Shown: positions 8,883 through 17,538, counted from the stretch's first letter. The stretch is DNA of 64,000 nucleotides from Polynucleobacter sp. JS-Mosq-20-D10 (GCF_018687755.1 NZ_CP061305.1:1-64000); one strand, 5' to 3'. Made by a program: numbers and translations. Notes: generated by a model not told the origin, from the sequence alone.

Positions 8883-9803
8883 ATGTTTGAACTTCTTGGA
8901 ATTACCCCACAAGGGCTGGTTGCTCAGCTCTTGGTGGGGCTTATTAATGGTTCGTTCTACGCCATTTTGAGTTTGGGTTTGGCCATTATTTTTGGCCTAC
9001 TTAACATTATTAATTTTTCACATGGTGCTCAGTACACCATGGGTGCTTTCGTTGCGTGGATTGGTTTGACTCAAGTTGGCCAATGGTTTGGCTTTCCTGA
9101 GTTTGCAATTAATTATTGGTTTGCACTAATTTTGGTGCCTTTGGTCATGGCGGGCTTCGGTTTAATTCTTGAGCGCACAATGCTCAAGCGCCTTTATCAC
9201 CTTGATCACCTTTATGGCCTGTTACTAACTTTTGGATTGGCTCTCATTATTGAGGGTATGTTCCGTCATTGGTATGGAATTTCTGGTGAGAGTTATCCAG
9301 CCCCTGAACTATTACAGGGCGCTATTCCATTGGAGTCGATTGGCATTATCTTGCCGAAATATCGCTTGTGGGTAGTGGTTGCCTCTTTAGTGGTTTGTTT
9401 CTCCACATGGTATGTAATTGAGAGAACGAAGCTCGGCTCCTATCTCCGCGCAGGGACTGAAAATCCAAAATTACTTCAGGCATTTGGCATCAACGTCCCC
9501 TTAATGATTTCATTGGCCTATGCCTATGGCGTTGGCTTAGCTGGCTTTGCCGGTGTTTTGGCTGCACCCATTTTTCAAGTCAACCCATTGATGGGCTCCA
9601 ATTTAATTATTGTTGTTTTTGCTGTGGTGGTGATTGGCGGCATGGGCTCCATCATGGGCTCTATTTTGACTGGCCTTGCCTTAGGCTTGATTGAGGGCTT
9701 AACCAAAGTGTTTTACCCAGAAGCGTCTGGCGTGGTTATTTTTGTGATCATGGCAATTGTGTTGCTCATTCGTCCTGCTGGACTTTTCGGCCGGGAGAAA
9801 TAA
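8883..9803 (+). CDS. livH: Branched-chain amino acid ABC transporter permease (LivH type)
   Basis: An inner-membrane permease of 306 residues with about eight hydrophobic segments. It begins with the LivH-like pattern QLLVGLINGSFYAILSLGLA followed by IIFGLLNIINFSHG, and ends with IRPAGLFGREK, both hallmarks of this subunit. It forms the translocation path with the LivM-type protein encoded directly downstream. The stop codon TAA is immediately followed by the GTG start of livM, so translation is coupled. Confidence 0.94.
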   Translation: MFELLGITPQGLVAQLLVGLINGSFYAILSLGLAIIFGLLNIINFSHGAQYTMGAFVAWIGLTQVGQWFGFPEFAINYWFALILVPLVMAGFGLILERTMLKRLYHLDHLYGLLLTFGLALIIEGMFRHWYGISGESYPAPELLQGAIPLESIGIILPKYRLWVVVASLVVCFSTWYVIERTKLGSYLRAGTENPKLLQAFGINVPLMISLAYAYGVGLAGFAGVLAAPIFQVNPLMGSNLIIVVFAVVVIGGMGSIMGSILTGLALGLIEGLTKVFYPEASGVVIFVIMAIVLLIRPAGLFGREK

Positions 9804-10733
9804 GTGAGCTCAAAAATAAAATTGCTTTACGGCATTTTGGTTTTAATTGCCCTGCTGATGCCCTTTCAGGATTTTATCTATTTAGTGTTTGCAATGAAGG
9901 TCTTGTGCTTTGCGCTTTTCGCTTGCGCTTTTAATTTGTTGCTGGGCTTCACTGGACTTCTTTCTTTCGGTCACGCTGCATTCTTCGGAACTTCTGCTTA
10001 CATCACCGCCTATCTTTGCAAAGAGGCTGGCCTGTCTCCCGAGTTTGGAATTATGTTGGGCGTCTTGGGTGCTGGCATTTTAGGATTTTTGATCGGCTCT
10101 TTGGCAATTCGTCGTCAAGGTATTTATTTTGCGATGGTGACATTGGCCCTCTCTCAAATGGTTTACTTCTTAGCCGTCCAGCTTCCATTTACTGGCGGTG
10201 AGGACGGCATTCAAGGTGTGCCGCGCGGCATGTTGTTTGGCTTAATTGACTTAAAAGATGACGTCAGCATGTATTACTTTGTGCTGGCTATTTTCTTGCT
10301 TGGATTTGCTCTGATCGTTCGCACTGTGCACTCCCCATTTGGTCAAGTCTTAAAAGCAATTCGTGAAAACGAGCCTCGCGCAGTTTCTTTAGGTTATGAC
10401 GTTGATCGTTTCAAACTCATTTCTTTTGTAATTTCAGCCGCGCTCGCAGGTCTTGCTGGCTCTTTAAAAACCCTAGTCTTTCAGTTGGCAACATTGACCG
10501 ATGTGCATTGGCATATGTCAGGTGAAGTTGTCTTAATGACTTTGTTGGGCGGTATGGGAACCATCCTTGGCCCAGTGGTCGGCGCAGGCATCGTCGTCGG
10601 CCTGCAAAACTATTTAGCGAATATTGGATCTTGGAGCACCATTGCAACTGGATTTATCTTTGTTATTTGTGTTTTGGCATTTCGTCGAGGCGTTGTTGGT
10701 GAAATCGCCCACTTTTTTAAGAACAAGCGCTGA
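9804..10733 (+). CDS. livM: Branched-chain amino acid ABC transporter permease (LivM type)
   Basis: Second permease subunit, 309 residues, strongly hydrophobic. The LivM-type motifs NLLLGFTGLLSFGHAAFFG and AIRENEPRAVSLGYDV (the loop contacting the ATPase) are present, as is GGMGTILGPVVGA near the C-terminus. It starts with GTG at 9804 directly after the livH stop codon, with GGGAGAAA as ribosome binding site inside the end of livH. It is the last gene of the transporter operon; an intrinsic terminator overlaps its stop codon. Confidence 0.94.
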   Translation: MSSKIKLLYGILVLIALLMPFQDFIYLVFAMKVLCFALFACAFNLLLGFTGLLSFGHAAFFGTSAYITAYLCKEAGLSPEFGIMLGVLGAGILGFLIGSLAIRRQGIYFAMVTLALSQMVYFLAVQLPFTGGEDGIQGVPRGMLFGLIDLKDDVSMYYFVLAIFLLGFALIVRTVHSPFGQVLKAIRENEPRAVSLGYDVDRFKLISFVISAALAGLAGSLKTLVFQLATLTDVHWHMSGEVVLMTLLGGMGTILGPVVGAGIVVGLQNYLANIGSWSTIATGFIFVICVLAFRRGVVGEIAHFFKNKR

Positions 10734-10745
10734 GCTTGTTTTTTC
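10722..10745 (+). terminator. Intrinsic terminator of the liv operon
   Basis: Stem AACAAGC (10722-10728) / GCTTGTT (10734-10740) with a 5-nt loop, running directly into T residues (10739-10744). It overlaps the livM stop codon. Confidence 0.75.
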
Positions 10746-10758
10746 TAATTAGTTTTTA

Positions 10759-10780
10759 GTGCGGCGCTTAGGCGCCGCAC
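10759..10780. repeat. GC-rich perfect inverted repeat downstream of livM
   Basis: GTGCGGCGC (10759-10767) and its exact reverse complement (10772-10780) flank a TTAG loop. There is no T-tract after it on either strand, so it is not a classical intrinsic terminator. It may be an mRNA 3'-end stabilising structure or a back-up hairpin for the terminator just upstream. Confidence 0.6.
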
Positions 10781-10902
10781 CCATTTAAGACTCTCCTGTT
10801 GCCACCTTAAGTTTGGCGCCACTTTGAGGATTGCATAAATATTCAATTAAATCAATGGCTTACAAAATATTGATTGCACATGTTTTTATTTTGGCATGGA
10901 TT

Positions 10903-10918
10903 TGTTTCACGTGAAACC
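10903..10918. promoter_or_regulatory. parS: parS centromere site 1 (upstream of mnmG)
   Basis: TGTTTCACGTGAAACC contains the 14-bp palindrome GTTTCACGTGAAAC and matches the conserved chromosomal parS consensus (TGTTNCACGTGAAACA) at 15 of 16 positions. It lies 40 bp before mnmG and about 2.7 kb before parA-parB, whose ParB product should bind it. It may also overlap the mnmG promoter. Confidence 0.9.
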
Positions 10919-10957
10919 CACAAAATGCTATGATCATCGCCCTATCTAAGGCAAATC

Positions 10958-12883
10958 ATGCGTTATTCAAAGAACTTCGATGTCATTGTGGTTGGTGGCG
11001 GTCATGCCGGAACCGAGGCCGCCCTTGCGGCTGCGCGCATGGGATGCGATACCCTACTAGTAACCCATAATATTGAGAGTTTGGGCGCAATGAGCTGCAA
11101 CCCATCAATTGGCGGTATTGGCAAAGGCCACTTAGTTAAAGAGATTGATGCTATGGGTGGTGCTATGGCAGCAGCCACCGATGAGGCTGGAATTCAGTTT
11201 CGGATATTGAATTCAAGCAAGGGCCCTGCCGTTCGTGCAACCCGTGCACAGGGTGACCGGGTTTTATATAAAGCGGCGATTCGACATCGTCTCGAGAACC
11301 AAGAAAACCTGACCCTTTTCCAAGCCGCCGTAGATGATCTCCTGGTGCAGGGTGATGTGGTTCAGGGCGTAGTTACGCAGATGGGGTTGAAGTTTATGGC
11401 CAAGAAGGTGGTGCTAACCGCTGGCACATTCTTGGATGGGAAGATCCATGTAGGCTTAAATAATTATGCTGGTGGTCGAGCTGGTGATCCAGCGGCTACC
11501 TCTTTGTCGTCTAGGCTGAAGGAGTTGAAGCTCCCTCAGGGCCGCTTAAAAACCGGTACCCCACCTAGGATTGATGGGCGCACTATTAATTTCTCAATGA
11601 TGCTGGAGCAGCCAGGGGATTTGGATCCGGTGCCAGTTTTCTCTTATTTAGGTCGGCCTGAGCAGCACCCCAAGCAAGTCCCCTGCTGGATCTCCCATAC
11701 AAATGAGCAAACTCATGACATTATTCGCGGCGGCTTAGATCGTTCCCCGATGTACACCGGTGTTATTGAGGGGGTAGGCCCACGCTATTGCCCTTCTATT
11801 GAGGACAAGATCCATCGTTTTGCCTCCAGAAACAGCCACCAAATCTTTTTAGAGCCTGAGGGCCTAACAACAAATGAGTTTTACCCCAATGGCATTTCTA
11901 CTAGTCTGCCGTTCGATGTTCAGTGGGACTTGGTACGTAGCATTCGTGGTCTAGAGTCTGCTGTAATTGTGCGCCCTGGCTATGCCATTGAGTACGACTT
12001 TTTTGATCCACGCCATTTACGCCATAGCTTGGAAACCAAGGCAATTGCCGGCCTGTACTTTGCTGGCCAGATTAATGGCACAACAGGCTATGAAGAGGCT
12101 GCTGCGCAAGGCATGCTTGCAGGCATTAATGCTGGCTTGGCAGCACAGGGTAAAGAGCCTTGGCTCCCTAAGCGCAGCGAGTCCTATATTGGTGTTTTAG
12201 TGGATGACCTCATTACCTTGGGCGTCCAAGAGCCCTATCGGATGTTTACTAGCCGCGCGGAATATCGATTGAGTTTGCGTGAAGACAATGCGGATCTGCG
12301 CCTCACTACTATTGGTCGTGAACTAGGTCTAGTAGACGATTACCGTTGGAATACCTTTTGTAGAAAACAAGAGGCTGTTTCACGTGAAACATCTCGTTTA
12401 CAAGATATTTGGATTGGTCCGAAACATGGATCAGCAAAGGCTGTTTCTGAGCTTTTGGGCCAAGATTTATCGCACGAGTGTACTTTGGCCGACCTTTTAA
12501 GGCGCCCTGGTGTTACTTATGAGGCTGTTACCAGCTTAGCCGAGGGCCTTTGGTCGCCAGGAATGCTAGATAATGATTTAGGTTTAGCGCAGCAAATTAG
12601 CGACCAGGTTGAAATTTCCATTAAATATCAAGGCTACATAGATAGGCAAGCTATGGAGATTGCTCGGCAAGAGGATAATGAGACCTTTCCATTGCCGGAA
12701 GCCTTGGATTACACCCGGGTTCTCGGCTTATCCAAGGAGGTTCAGCAAAAACTCAATCTGCATAAGCCTGGTACCTTGGGTCAAGCTGGGAGAATATCTG
12801 GCGTTACACCTGCGGCCCTCTCCTTACTATTGGTCCACCTTAAAAAGGGCTTAGGCCGCACCCAAGAAGAAATCCATGAGTAA
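10958..12883 (+). CDS. mnmG: tRNA uridine-5-carboxymethylaminomethyl modification enzyme MnmG (GidA)
   Basis: MnmG, with MnmE, installs the cmnm5 group on U34 of several tRNAs using FAD and methylene-tetrahydrofolate. The 641-residue protein has the Rossmann FAD motif VVGGGHAGTEAALAA (11-25), a conserved Cys47 in SCNPSIGGIGKGH, and the LKTGTPPRIDGRT and GQINGTTGYEEAAAQG motifs. Length fits the family. It opens the conserved mnmG-rsmG-parA-parB block next to the ATP synthase operon. A perfect parS site lies inside the coding sequence (12376-12391), where it is read as ordinary codons. It overlaps rsmG by 8 bp. Confidence 0.97.
   Translation: MRYSKNFDVIVVGGGHAGTEAALAAARMGCDTLLVTHNIESLGAMSCNPSIGGIGKGHLVKEIDAMGGAMAAATDEAGIQFRILNSSKGPAVRATRAQGDRVLYKAAIRHRLENQENLTLFQAAVDDLLVQGDVVQGVVTQMGLKFMAKKVVLTAGTFLDGKIHVGLNNYAGGRAGDPAATSLSSRLKELKLPQGRLKTGTPPRIDGRTINFSMMLEQPGDLDPVPVFSYLGRPEQHPKQVPCWISHTNEQTHDIIRGGLDRSPMYTGVIEGVGPRYCPSIEDKIHRFASRNSHQIFLEPEGLTTNEFYPNGISTSLPFDVQWDLVRSIRGLESAVIVRPGYAIEYDFFDPRHLRHSLETKAIAGLYFAGQINGTTGYEEAAAQGMLAGINAGLAAQGKEPWLPKRSESYIGVLVDDLITLGVQEPYRMFTSRAEYRLSLREDNADLRLTTIGRELGLVDDYRWNTFCRKQEAVSRETSRLQDIWIGPKHGSAKAVSELLGQDLSHECTLADLLRRPGVTYEAVTSLAEGLWSPGMLDNDLGLAQQISDQVEISIKYQGYIDRQAMEIARQEDNETFPLPEALDYTRVLGLSKEVQQKLNLHKPGTLGQAGRISGVTPAALSLLLVHLKKGLGRTQEEIHE
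12376..12391. promoter_or_regulatory. parS: parS centromere site 2 (inside mnmG)
   Basis: TGTTTCACGTGAAACA is a perfect 16-bp palindrome that matches the parS consensus at every position. It sits within the mnmG coding frame, about 1.2 kb before parA. Intragenic parS sites near parAB are known from other bacteria. Confidence 0.93.
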
Positions 12884-13538
12884 TGATTTGGTTGCTTTGG
12901 GTATTGAGAGTTTGGGACTCAATCTTAACCCTGCCAACATAGCTGATTTAGAGCTTTTCTTGCAGGAAATGGGTCGCTGGAATCAGGTGCACAACTTGAC
13001 TTCTATTGAGGGTGAAAAGAACTCTATTCGACTGCATCTTATTGATTCTATTACAGTTTTGCCAGTAATGCGCCGTTTTCTCGGCTTACTAAATCCTAAA
13101 ATCGCAGACCTTGGATCAGGCGGCGGCTTACCTGCAATCCCAATTGCTATTTTGCAGCCAGATTGGCATTTGACTTTAATTGAGGCTGTTCGTAAAAAAA
13201 CAGCATTTCTGCAGCATGTACGTGGAAAGTTGGATTTAAAGAACATTCAGGTTTTGAGCGAGCGTGTTGAAGTCGTGGCGAAATCACAACCGGGCCAGTT
13301 TGATGCAGTGATCTCAAGGGCATTTACCAATCTGGCTCACTTTTTAGAGCTCTCCCTGCCCCTGCTTAAGCCTAATGGCTTGATATTTGCAATGAAATCT
13401 AAGCGCGCAGACGAAGAGTTGCAGGATGTTTGTATGGACAACTGGCGGCTGGTAGCTGATGAGCCCTTGCAGATTCCGAATTTGGCGGTAGAGCGCCGAC
13501 TTTTAGTCTTATCCCCCGTGAGAAAATTAACCCTTTAA
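12876..13538 (+). CDS. rsmG: 16S rRNA (guanine527-N7)-methyltransferase RsmG (GidB)
   Basis: RsmG methylates N7 of G527 in 16S rRNA using S-adenosylmethionine; loss gives low-level streptomycin resistance in other bacteria. The 220-residue protein has the class I methyltransferase motif ADLGSGGGLPAIPIAI (about residues 76-91), preceded by WNQVHNLTSI and HLIDSI, which are RsmG signatures. Length is close to the usual 200-220. The ATG overlaps the end of mnmG by 8 bp, so translation is coupled. parA follows after 24 bp. Confidence 0.96.
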   Translation: MSNDLVALGIESLGLNLNPANIADLELFLQEMGRWNQVHNLTSIEGEKNSIRLHLIDSITVLPVMRRFLGLLNPKIADLGSGGGLPAIPIAILQPDWHLTLIEAVRKKTAFLQHVRGKLDLKNIQVLSERVEVVAKSQPGQFDAVISRAFTNLAHFLELSLPLLKPNGLIFAMKSKRADEELQDVCMDNWRLVADEPLQIPNLAVERRLLVLSPVRKLTL

Positions 13539-13562
13539 AGCACGACAATTTCAAGAAAAATT

Positions 13563-14333
13563 ATGGCCAAAATATTTTGTATTGCAAACCAAAAAGGCGG
13601 GGTAGGAAAAACTACTACCGCTGTTAATTTGGCTGCTGGTTTAGCTGGACATCAGCAACGCGTTTTATTGGTGGATTTAGATCCACAAGGTAATGCGACG
13701 ATGGGGTCTGGAATTGAAAAAGCAGACCTCAGTAGCACGGTGTATCAAGTGTTGATTGGCCTCTCGTCAGTGAAAGAATCAGCAGCGCCTTGCGAGAGCT
13801 CCGGATATGATGTGCTGCCGGCAAATCGCGATTTGGCTGGTGCAGAAATTGAGTTAGTAGACTTAGATTCGCGTGAACAAAGATTGAAAGATGCGCTCGC
13901 TCTTGTTGAGAATGACTATGACTTTATTTTGATTGACTGTCCCCCTGCGCTATCTTTGTTAACTCTCAATGGATTGTGTGCAGCGAACGGCGTCATTGTG
14001 CCAATGCAATGTGAATATTTTGCATTGGAAGGTTTGTCAGATTTAGTAAACACGATTAAGCAAGTCCACGCAAACTTAAATCCTGATTTGGTGATAATCG
14101 GCCTATTGCGTGTGATGTTTGATCCGCGCATGAGTTTGCAACAACAAGTTTCTGATCAATTGCTTGAACACTTTGGCGATAAAGTATTTAAGAGCATCAT
14201 TCCCCGCAACGTCCGCCTGGCCGAAGCCCCGTCTTATGGGCTTCCTGGGGTGGCGTTTGATAGATCATCGCGTGGCGCTAAAGCCTACTTAGAGTTTGGC
14301 GCGGAGATGATTGAGCGCATTAAACAAATGTAA
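13563..14333 (+). CDS. parA: Chromosome partitioning ATPase ParA (Soj)
   Basis: ParA is a Walker-type ATPase that binds DNA non-specifically and, with ParB-parS, moves and separates newly replicated origins. The deviant Walker A motif KGGVGKTT (11-18) and the Walker B/A' segments DLDPQGNATMG and FILIDCPPALSLLTLN are present. Length of 256 residues without an N-terminal HTH domain is typical of chromosomal rather than P1-type plasmid ParA. It lies directly before parB and within 3 kb of two parS sites. Confidence 0.97.
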   Translation: MAKIFCIANQKGGVGKTTTAVNLAAGLAGHQQRVLLVDLDPQGNATMGSGIEKADLSSTVYQVLIGLSSVKESAAPCESSGYDVLPANRDLAGAEIELVDLDSREQRLKDALALVENDYDFILIDCPPALSLLTLNGLCAANGVIVPMQCEYFALEGLSDLVNTIKQVHANLNPDLVIIGLLRVMFDPRMSLQQQVSDQLLEHFGDKVFKSIIPRNVRLAEAPSYGLPGVAFDRSSRGAKAYLEFGAEMIERIKQM

Positions 14334-14356
14334 AACCTAGGAATAATAAAAATATC

Positions 14357-15247
14357 ATGGTTGCAATAAAGAAAAAAGGTTTGGGTCGTGGGTTAGAGGC
14401 CCTACTCGGCGACAAGGCACCAAAAGAAGCCACGGCTGAAATTAATCGTTTGCCATTAAGTGCATTGCAGGCTGGTAAATATCAGCCGCGCCAAAAAATG
14501 GAAGTGGGCGCACTACAAGAGTTAGCTGAAAGTATTCGCGAGCAAGGTGTGATGCAACCCTTGTTGGTTCGTTTAGTTGCCCCCGGAAAATACGAAATCA
14601 TTGCTGGCGAGCGCCGCTTTCGTGCGGCAACCTTAGCTGGTTTAGTGGAAGTGCCTGTATTAGTTTCTGGCGCCAATGATCAGGCTGCCGCTGCAATGGC
14701 TTTGGTTGAGAACATGCAGCGCGAAGATTTGAATCCGCTTGAAGAATCTCAAGGCCTCGCCAGGTTGATCGAAGAGTTTGGTTTTACGCATGAGCAAGCC
14801 GCAAAAGCGGTAGGCAAGTCACGCAGCGCCGTTACTAATTTACTGCGGTTAAATCAACTGGCAAAACCAGTGCAAGCCATGCTCTTGGCAGGCGATATTG
14901 ATATGGGCCATGCCCGCGCTCTATTGCCTTTGCCTGGAGCAAGCCAAGTCGCTTTGGCACAAAAAATTGCTGCACAAGGTCTTTCAGTGCGAGAGGCAGA
15001 AAGAATGGCTACTGCCCTAGCGCTCGCTGGTGGTCAGATTGGTGACAAAAAAGCCAAAACCAAGGTGGCGGGGATTGCACCAAGTCGTGATCCTGACATG
15101 CGTCGCTTGACCCAAGAAATCGCAGATTTGATAGGTTTAAGTGCAGAATTTAAGTTCAAGGGTAAGGGTGGCGAGCTCAGAATTCGCTTTAGCCAATTTG
15201 ATGAGTTAGATTCCCTGTTAAAAAAGTTGGGTATTCGGGCAGATTAA
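14357..15247 (+). CDS. parB: Chromosome partitioning protein ParB (Spo0J)
   Basis: ParB binds parS, uses CTP to clamp and slide on DNA, and activates ParA. The 296-residue protein starts with KKKGLGRGLEALL, the ParA-interacting region. It has the CTP-binding motifs GERRFRA (84-90) and ENMQREDLNPLEE (119-131), a helix-turn-helix around KAVGKSRSAVTNLLRL, and a C-terminal dimerisation domain. Cognate parS palindromes are at 10903 and 12376. The ATP synthase genes follow after 24 bp, a common betaproteobacterial arrangement. Confidence 0.97.
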   Translation: MVAIKKKGLGRGLEALLGDKAPKEATAEINRLPLSALQAGKYQPRQKMEVGALQELAESIREQGVMQPLLVRLVAPGKYEIIAGERRFRAATLAGLVEVPVLVSGANDQAAAAMALVENMQREDLNPLEESQGLARLIEEFGFTHEQAAKAVGKSRSAVTNLLRLNQLAKPVQAMLLAGDIDMGHARALLPLPGASQVALAQKIAAQGLSVREAERMATALALAGGQIGDKKAKTKVAGIAPSRDPDMRRLTQEIADLIGLSAEFKFKGKGGELRIRFSQFDELDSLLKKLGIRAD

Positions 15248-15271
15248 GGCCCCATTGATCCGCTTCGAGAA

Positions 15272-15769
15272 ATGAATTTAGTGAACAAAGAACTGCCAAT
15301 TCCTAAGCAACGGTGGGATGAGATCGAAGATGACTCTTATCAAGCCCTGAGTAAAGAGGAAATGGAAGCATTGCGTAAGGCAAAGCCGCACAATTTTAGG
15401 TTGATGAATTCATGGTGGATCGTCTTAAGTCAGGCAGTGCTAACCTTAATAATTGCTTCTGCCTGCTTTGTTTTTTCTAACCAGGCCGACAAAAGCGTTT
15501 ATACTTATTCGGCTTTGGTAGGCGGTTTGATTGGGTTTTTACCCTCAGCATTATTTTTGGTGCGCTTAGAGGCAGCAAAAAAGAATGTAAAATCAGGCCC
15601 TGGCGGATATTTGGCGGCAGTGGTTTCTGGCGAATTTATAAAAATTCTAGCGACCGTTCTCCTGTTTATTGGCTTTGCCTTAAAGCAACCTGATTTGAAA
15701 TGGATTCCATTGCTTGTCACTTATTTAGCTACGCTCAAGTGTTATTTGCTGGCGTGGTTTTGGAAGTAA
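15272..15769 (+). CDS. atpI: ATP synthase accessory protein AtpI (subunit I)
   Basis: A 165-residue membrane protein with about four hydrophobic segments (roughly 47-65, 75-97, 115-135, 140-162). It sits directly upstream of atpB, the usual place for atpI, whose product helps assembly of the c-ring. The N-terminal 40 residues are hydrophilic and longer than in Escherichia coli AtpI. Sequence similarity in this family is low, so the call rests on topology and position. Confidence 0.8.
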   Translation: MNLVNKELPIPKQRWDEIEDDSYQALSKEEMEALRKAKPHNFRLMNSWWIVLSQAVLTLIIASACFVFSNQADKSVYTYSALVGGLIGFLPSALFLVRLEAAKKNVKSGPGGYLAAVVSGEFIKILATVLLFIGFALKQPDLKWIPLLVTYLATLKCYLLAWFWK

Positions 15770-15788
15770 CAGGCGGCAAATATATATA
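15760..15788 (+). promoter_or_regulatory. Possible promoter before atpB
   Basis: TTGGAA (15760-15765) and TATATA (15783-15788) are separated by 17 bp at the end of atpI, 16 bp before the atpB start. This fits a sigma-70 promoter but the match is moderate. Confidence 0.35.
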
Positions 15789-15803
15789 AGGGCAAGTTTA
15801 GAG

Positions 15804-16694
15804 ATGTCTAGCGAAGTCAACGCAGCAGCAGGGGCGGCCCATCAAGTGGCCAGCGAACCGCTTACACCGACTGCATATATTGCTGAGCATTTACAAAACC
15901 TCAATAATATCGGCGGGCCGCAAACCTCAGTTATTGATTTCAGCATCATTAATTTAGACACCATCTTTTGGACCTCCTTAATGGGGTTGATCACAGTTTT
16001 TTTATTGGTTCTTGCGGCACGTAGGGCATCCCCTGGCGTCCCTGGCCGCTTTCAGTGTTTGATTGAGATGCTGGTAGAGATGGTGGATAACCAGACTAAA
16101 AGCATTGTTCATGGAGATAGAAGCTTTATCGCCCCGCTGGCCCTGTTCGTTTTTTGCTGGATTATTCTTTTAAATACCCTGGACTTAGTGCCGGTAGATT
16201 GGATCTTCGGAGTTAACCAATTTATCGGTGGTTTCGGAGTTCATGTTCCCCATCACAAGATAGTCCCCACTACCGATTTGAACGCCACCTTCGGCCTGTC
16301 ATTTTCAGTTCTCCTGCTGGTGTTTTTCTATAGCTTTAAAGTAAAAGGCCTTGGAGGCTTTTTGCATGAGCTGGTTTCGGCACCCTTTGGCGCGAAGTGG
16401 TATTTGGCGCCCTTCAATTTAATTTTGAACATCATTGAATATATTGCTAAGGGCGTTTCCCTCGGCATGCGACTTTTTGGCAACATGTACGCTGGCGAGC
16501 TACTATTTTTGCTCATCGCCCTTTTGGGGAGTATGTGGACCTTTAACTTAGATTTGTACATGCTTGGCTTCGTCGGCAATGTAATTGCGGGCTCGGCTTG
16601 GGCAATCTTTCACATCTTAGTTATTTTGTTACAAGCGTTTATTTTCATGATGTTGACCTTGGTTTACATTGGGCAAGCCCACAGTCACCATTAA
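15804..16694 (+). CDS. atpB: F1Fo ATP synthase subunit a
   Basis: Subunit a forms the proton half-channels against the c-ring in the inner membrane. The 296-residue protein has at least five transmembrane segments and the critical arginine in SLGMRLFGNMYAGELL. The C-terminal helix region ILLQAFIFMMLTLVYIG is typical. It has a hydrophilic N-terminal extension of about 60 residues before the first membrane helix. It is first of the structural genes in the atpBEFHAGDC order. Confidence 0.97.
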   Translation: MSSEVNAAAGAAHQVASEPLTPTAYIAEHLQNLNNIGGPQTSVIDFSIINLDTIFWTSLMGLITVFLLVLAARRASPGVPGRFQCLIEMLVEMVDNQTKSIVHGDRSFIAPLALFVFCWIILLNTLDLVPVDWIFGVNQFIGGFGVHVPHHKIVPTTDLNATFGLSFSVLLLVFFYSFKVKGLGGFLHELVSAPFGAKWYLAPFNLILNIIEYIAKGVSLGMRLFGNMYAGELLFLLIALLGSMWTFNLDLYMLGFVGNVIAGSAWAIFHILVILLQAFIFMMLTLVYIGQAHSHH

Positions 16695-16736
16695 CTTTTT
16701 TATTTTTAACCTCACTTTCAATACTTAGGAGTAAAT

Positions 16737-17003
16737 ATGCAAGCATTCTTAGCCAACATCCAAGGACTAACCGCTATCGGTATTGGCCTCATCATCGGCC
16801 TCGGCGCATTGGGAGCCTGTTTGGGAATTGGCCTAATGGGCGGTAAGTTTATTGAGGGCGCTGCCCGTCAACCAGAATTGATCAATGAATTACAAACCAA
16901 AATGTTCCTTTTGGCCGGTTTGATCGACGCTGCGTTCTTGATTGGCGTTGGTGTTGCAATGTTGTTTGCTTTCGCAAACCCACTGCTCGCAGTTATTAAG
17001 TAA
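16737..17003 (+). CDS. atpE: F1Fo ATP synthase subunit c
   Basis: The 88-residue proteolipid is a helical hairpin that forms the rotor ring. The glycine-rich first helix, polar loop ARQPEL (43-48) and the ion-binding acid Asp64 in LLAGLIDAAFLIG are present. The sodium-binding signature (Gln in helix 1, Glu-Ser/Thr in helix 2) is absent, so proton coupling is expected. A strong TAGGAG ribosome binding site precedes the ATG, in keeping with the high copy number of this subunit. A stable hairpin follows the gene. Confidence 0.97.
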   Translation: MQAFLANIQGLTAIGIGLIIGLGALGACLGIGLMGGKFIEGAARQPELINELQTKMFLLAGLIDAAFLIGVGVAMLFAFANPLLAVIK

Positions 17004-17015
17004 TTGTTTTGGCGT

Positions 17016-17035
17016 GGATGACCATTGGGTCATCC
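17016..17035 (+). repeat. Hairpin between atpE and atpF
   Basis: GGATGACC (17016-17023) and GGTCATCC (17028-17035) form a perfect 8-bp stem with a 4-nt loop, 13 bp after atpE. No T-tract follows, so it is more likely an mRNA processing or stability element than a terminator. Confidence 0.7.
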
Positions 17036-17066
17036 TACTGTTCTCAACAATACTGAAAGGAATATC

Positions 17067-17537
17067 GTGAATCTGAACGCGACCCTATTCGCGCAAATGA
17101 TCGTTTTCTTCGTCTTATGGTGGGTTGTTGCACGCTTTGTGTGGCCTCCGCTAGTTAAGGCGTTAGATGAGCGTTCAAGCAAAATTGCTGATGGCTTGGC
17201 GTCTGCCGAGCGCGGCAAAGAGGCGCTCGCATTGGCAAGTAATGAAGCCGAGCAAGAATTAACTAAAGCACGCCAAGAGGGTGTACAGCGTGTTGCAGAA
17301 GCAGAAAAGCGTGCTCAAATGTCTGCCGAAGAAATTCGCGCAAACGCACAGGCTGAAGCTGCTCGTATCATCTCCCAGGCCAAGCAAGACGCCGATCAAC
17401 AAGTAACACGCGCTCGCGAAATATTGCGTGCTGAAGTGGCTGTTCTGGCCGTTAAAGGCGCAGAACAAATTTTGCGTCGTGAGGTAGATGCAAAAGCCCA
17501 CAGCACATTACTTGATCAACTAAAGGCAGAGCTTTGA
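17067..17537 (+). CDS. atpF: F1Fo ATP synthase subunit b
   Basis: Subunit b is the peripheral stalk that links subunit a to F1. From the GTG at 17067 the protein is 156 residues: one N-terminal transmembrane helix (about 5-27) and a long charged, alanine-rich helical stalk. I chose GTG because AAGGA (17057-17061) lies 5 bp upstream and the protein then begins MNLNATLFAQM, as in relatives; an upstream TTG would add 14 residues across the intergenic hairpin. atpH follows one base after the stop codon. Confidence 0.95.
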   Translation: MNLNATLFAQMIVFFVLWWVVARFVWPPLVKALDERSSKIADGLASAERGKEALALASNEAEQELTKARQEGVQRVAEAEKRAQMSAEEIRANAQAEAARIISQAKQDADQQVTRAREILRAEVAVLAVKGAEQILRREVDAKAHSTLLDQLKAEL

Positions 17538-17538
17538 T

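Noticed and set aside
10759..10780. Intrinsic terminator
   Set aside because: No T-tract follows on either strand; the real terminator is just upstream at 10722-10745.
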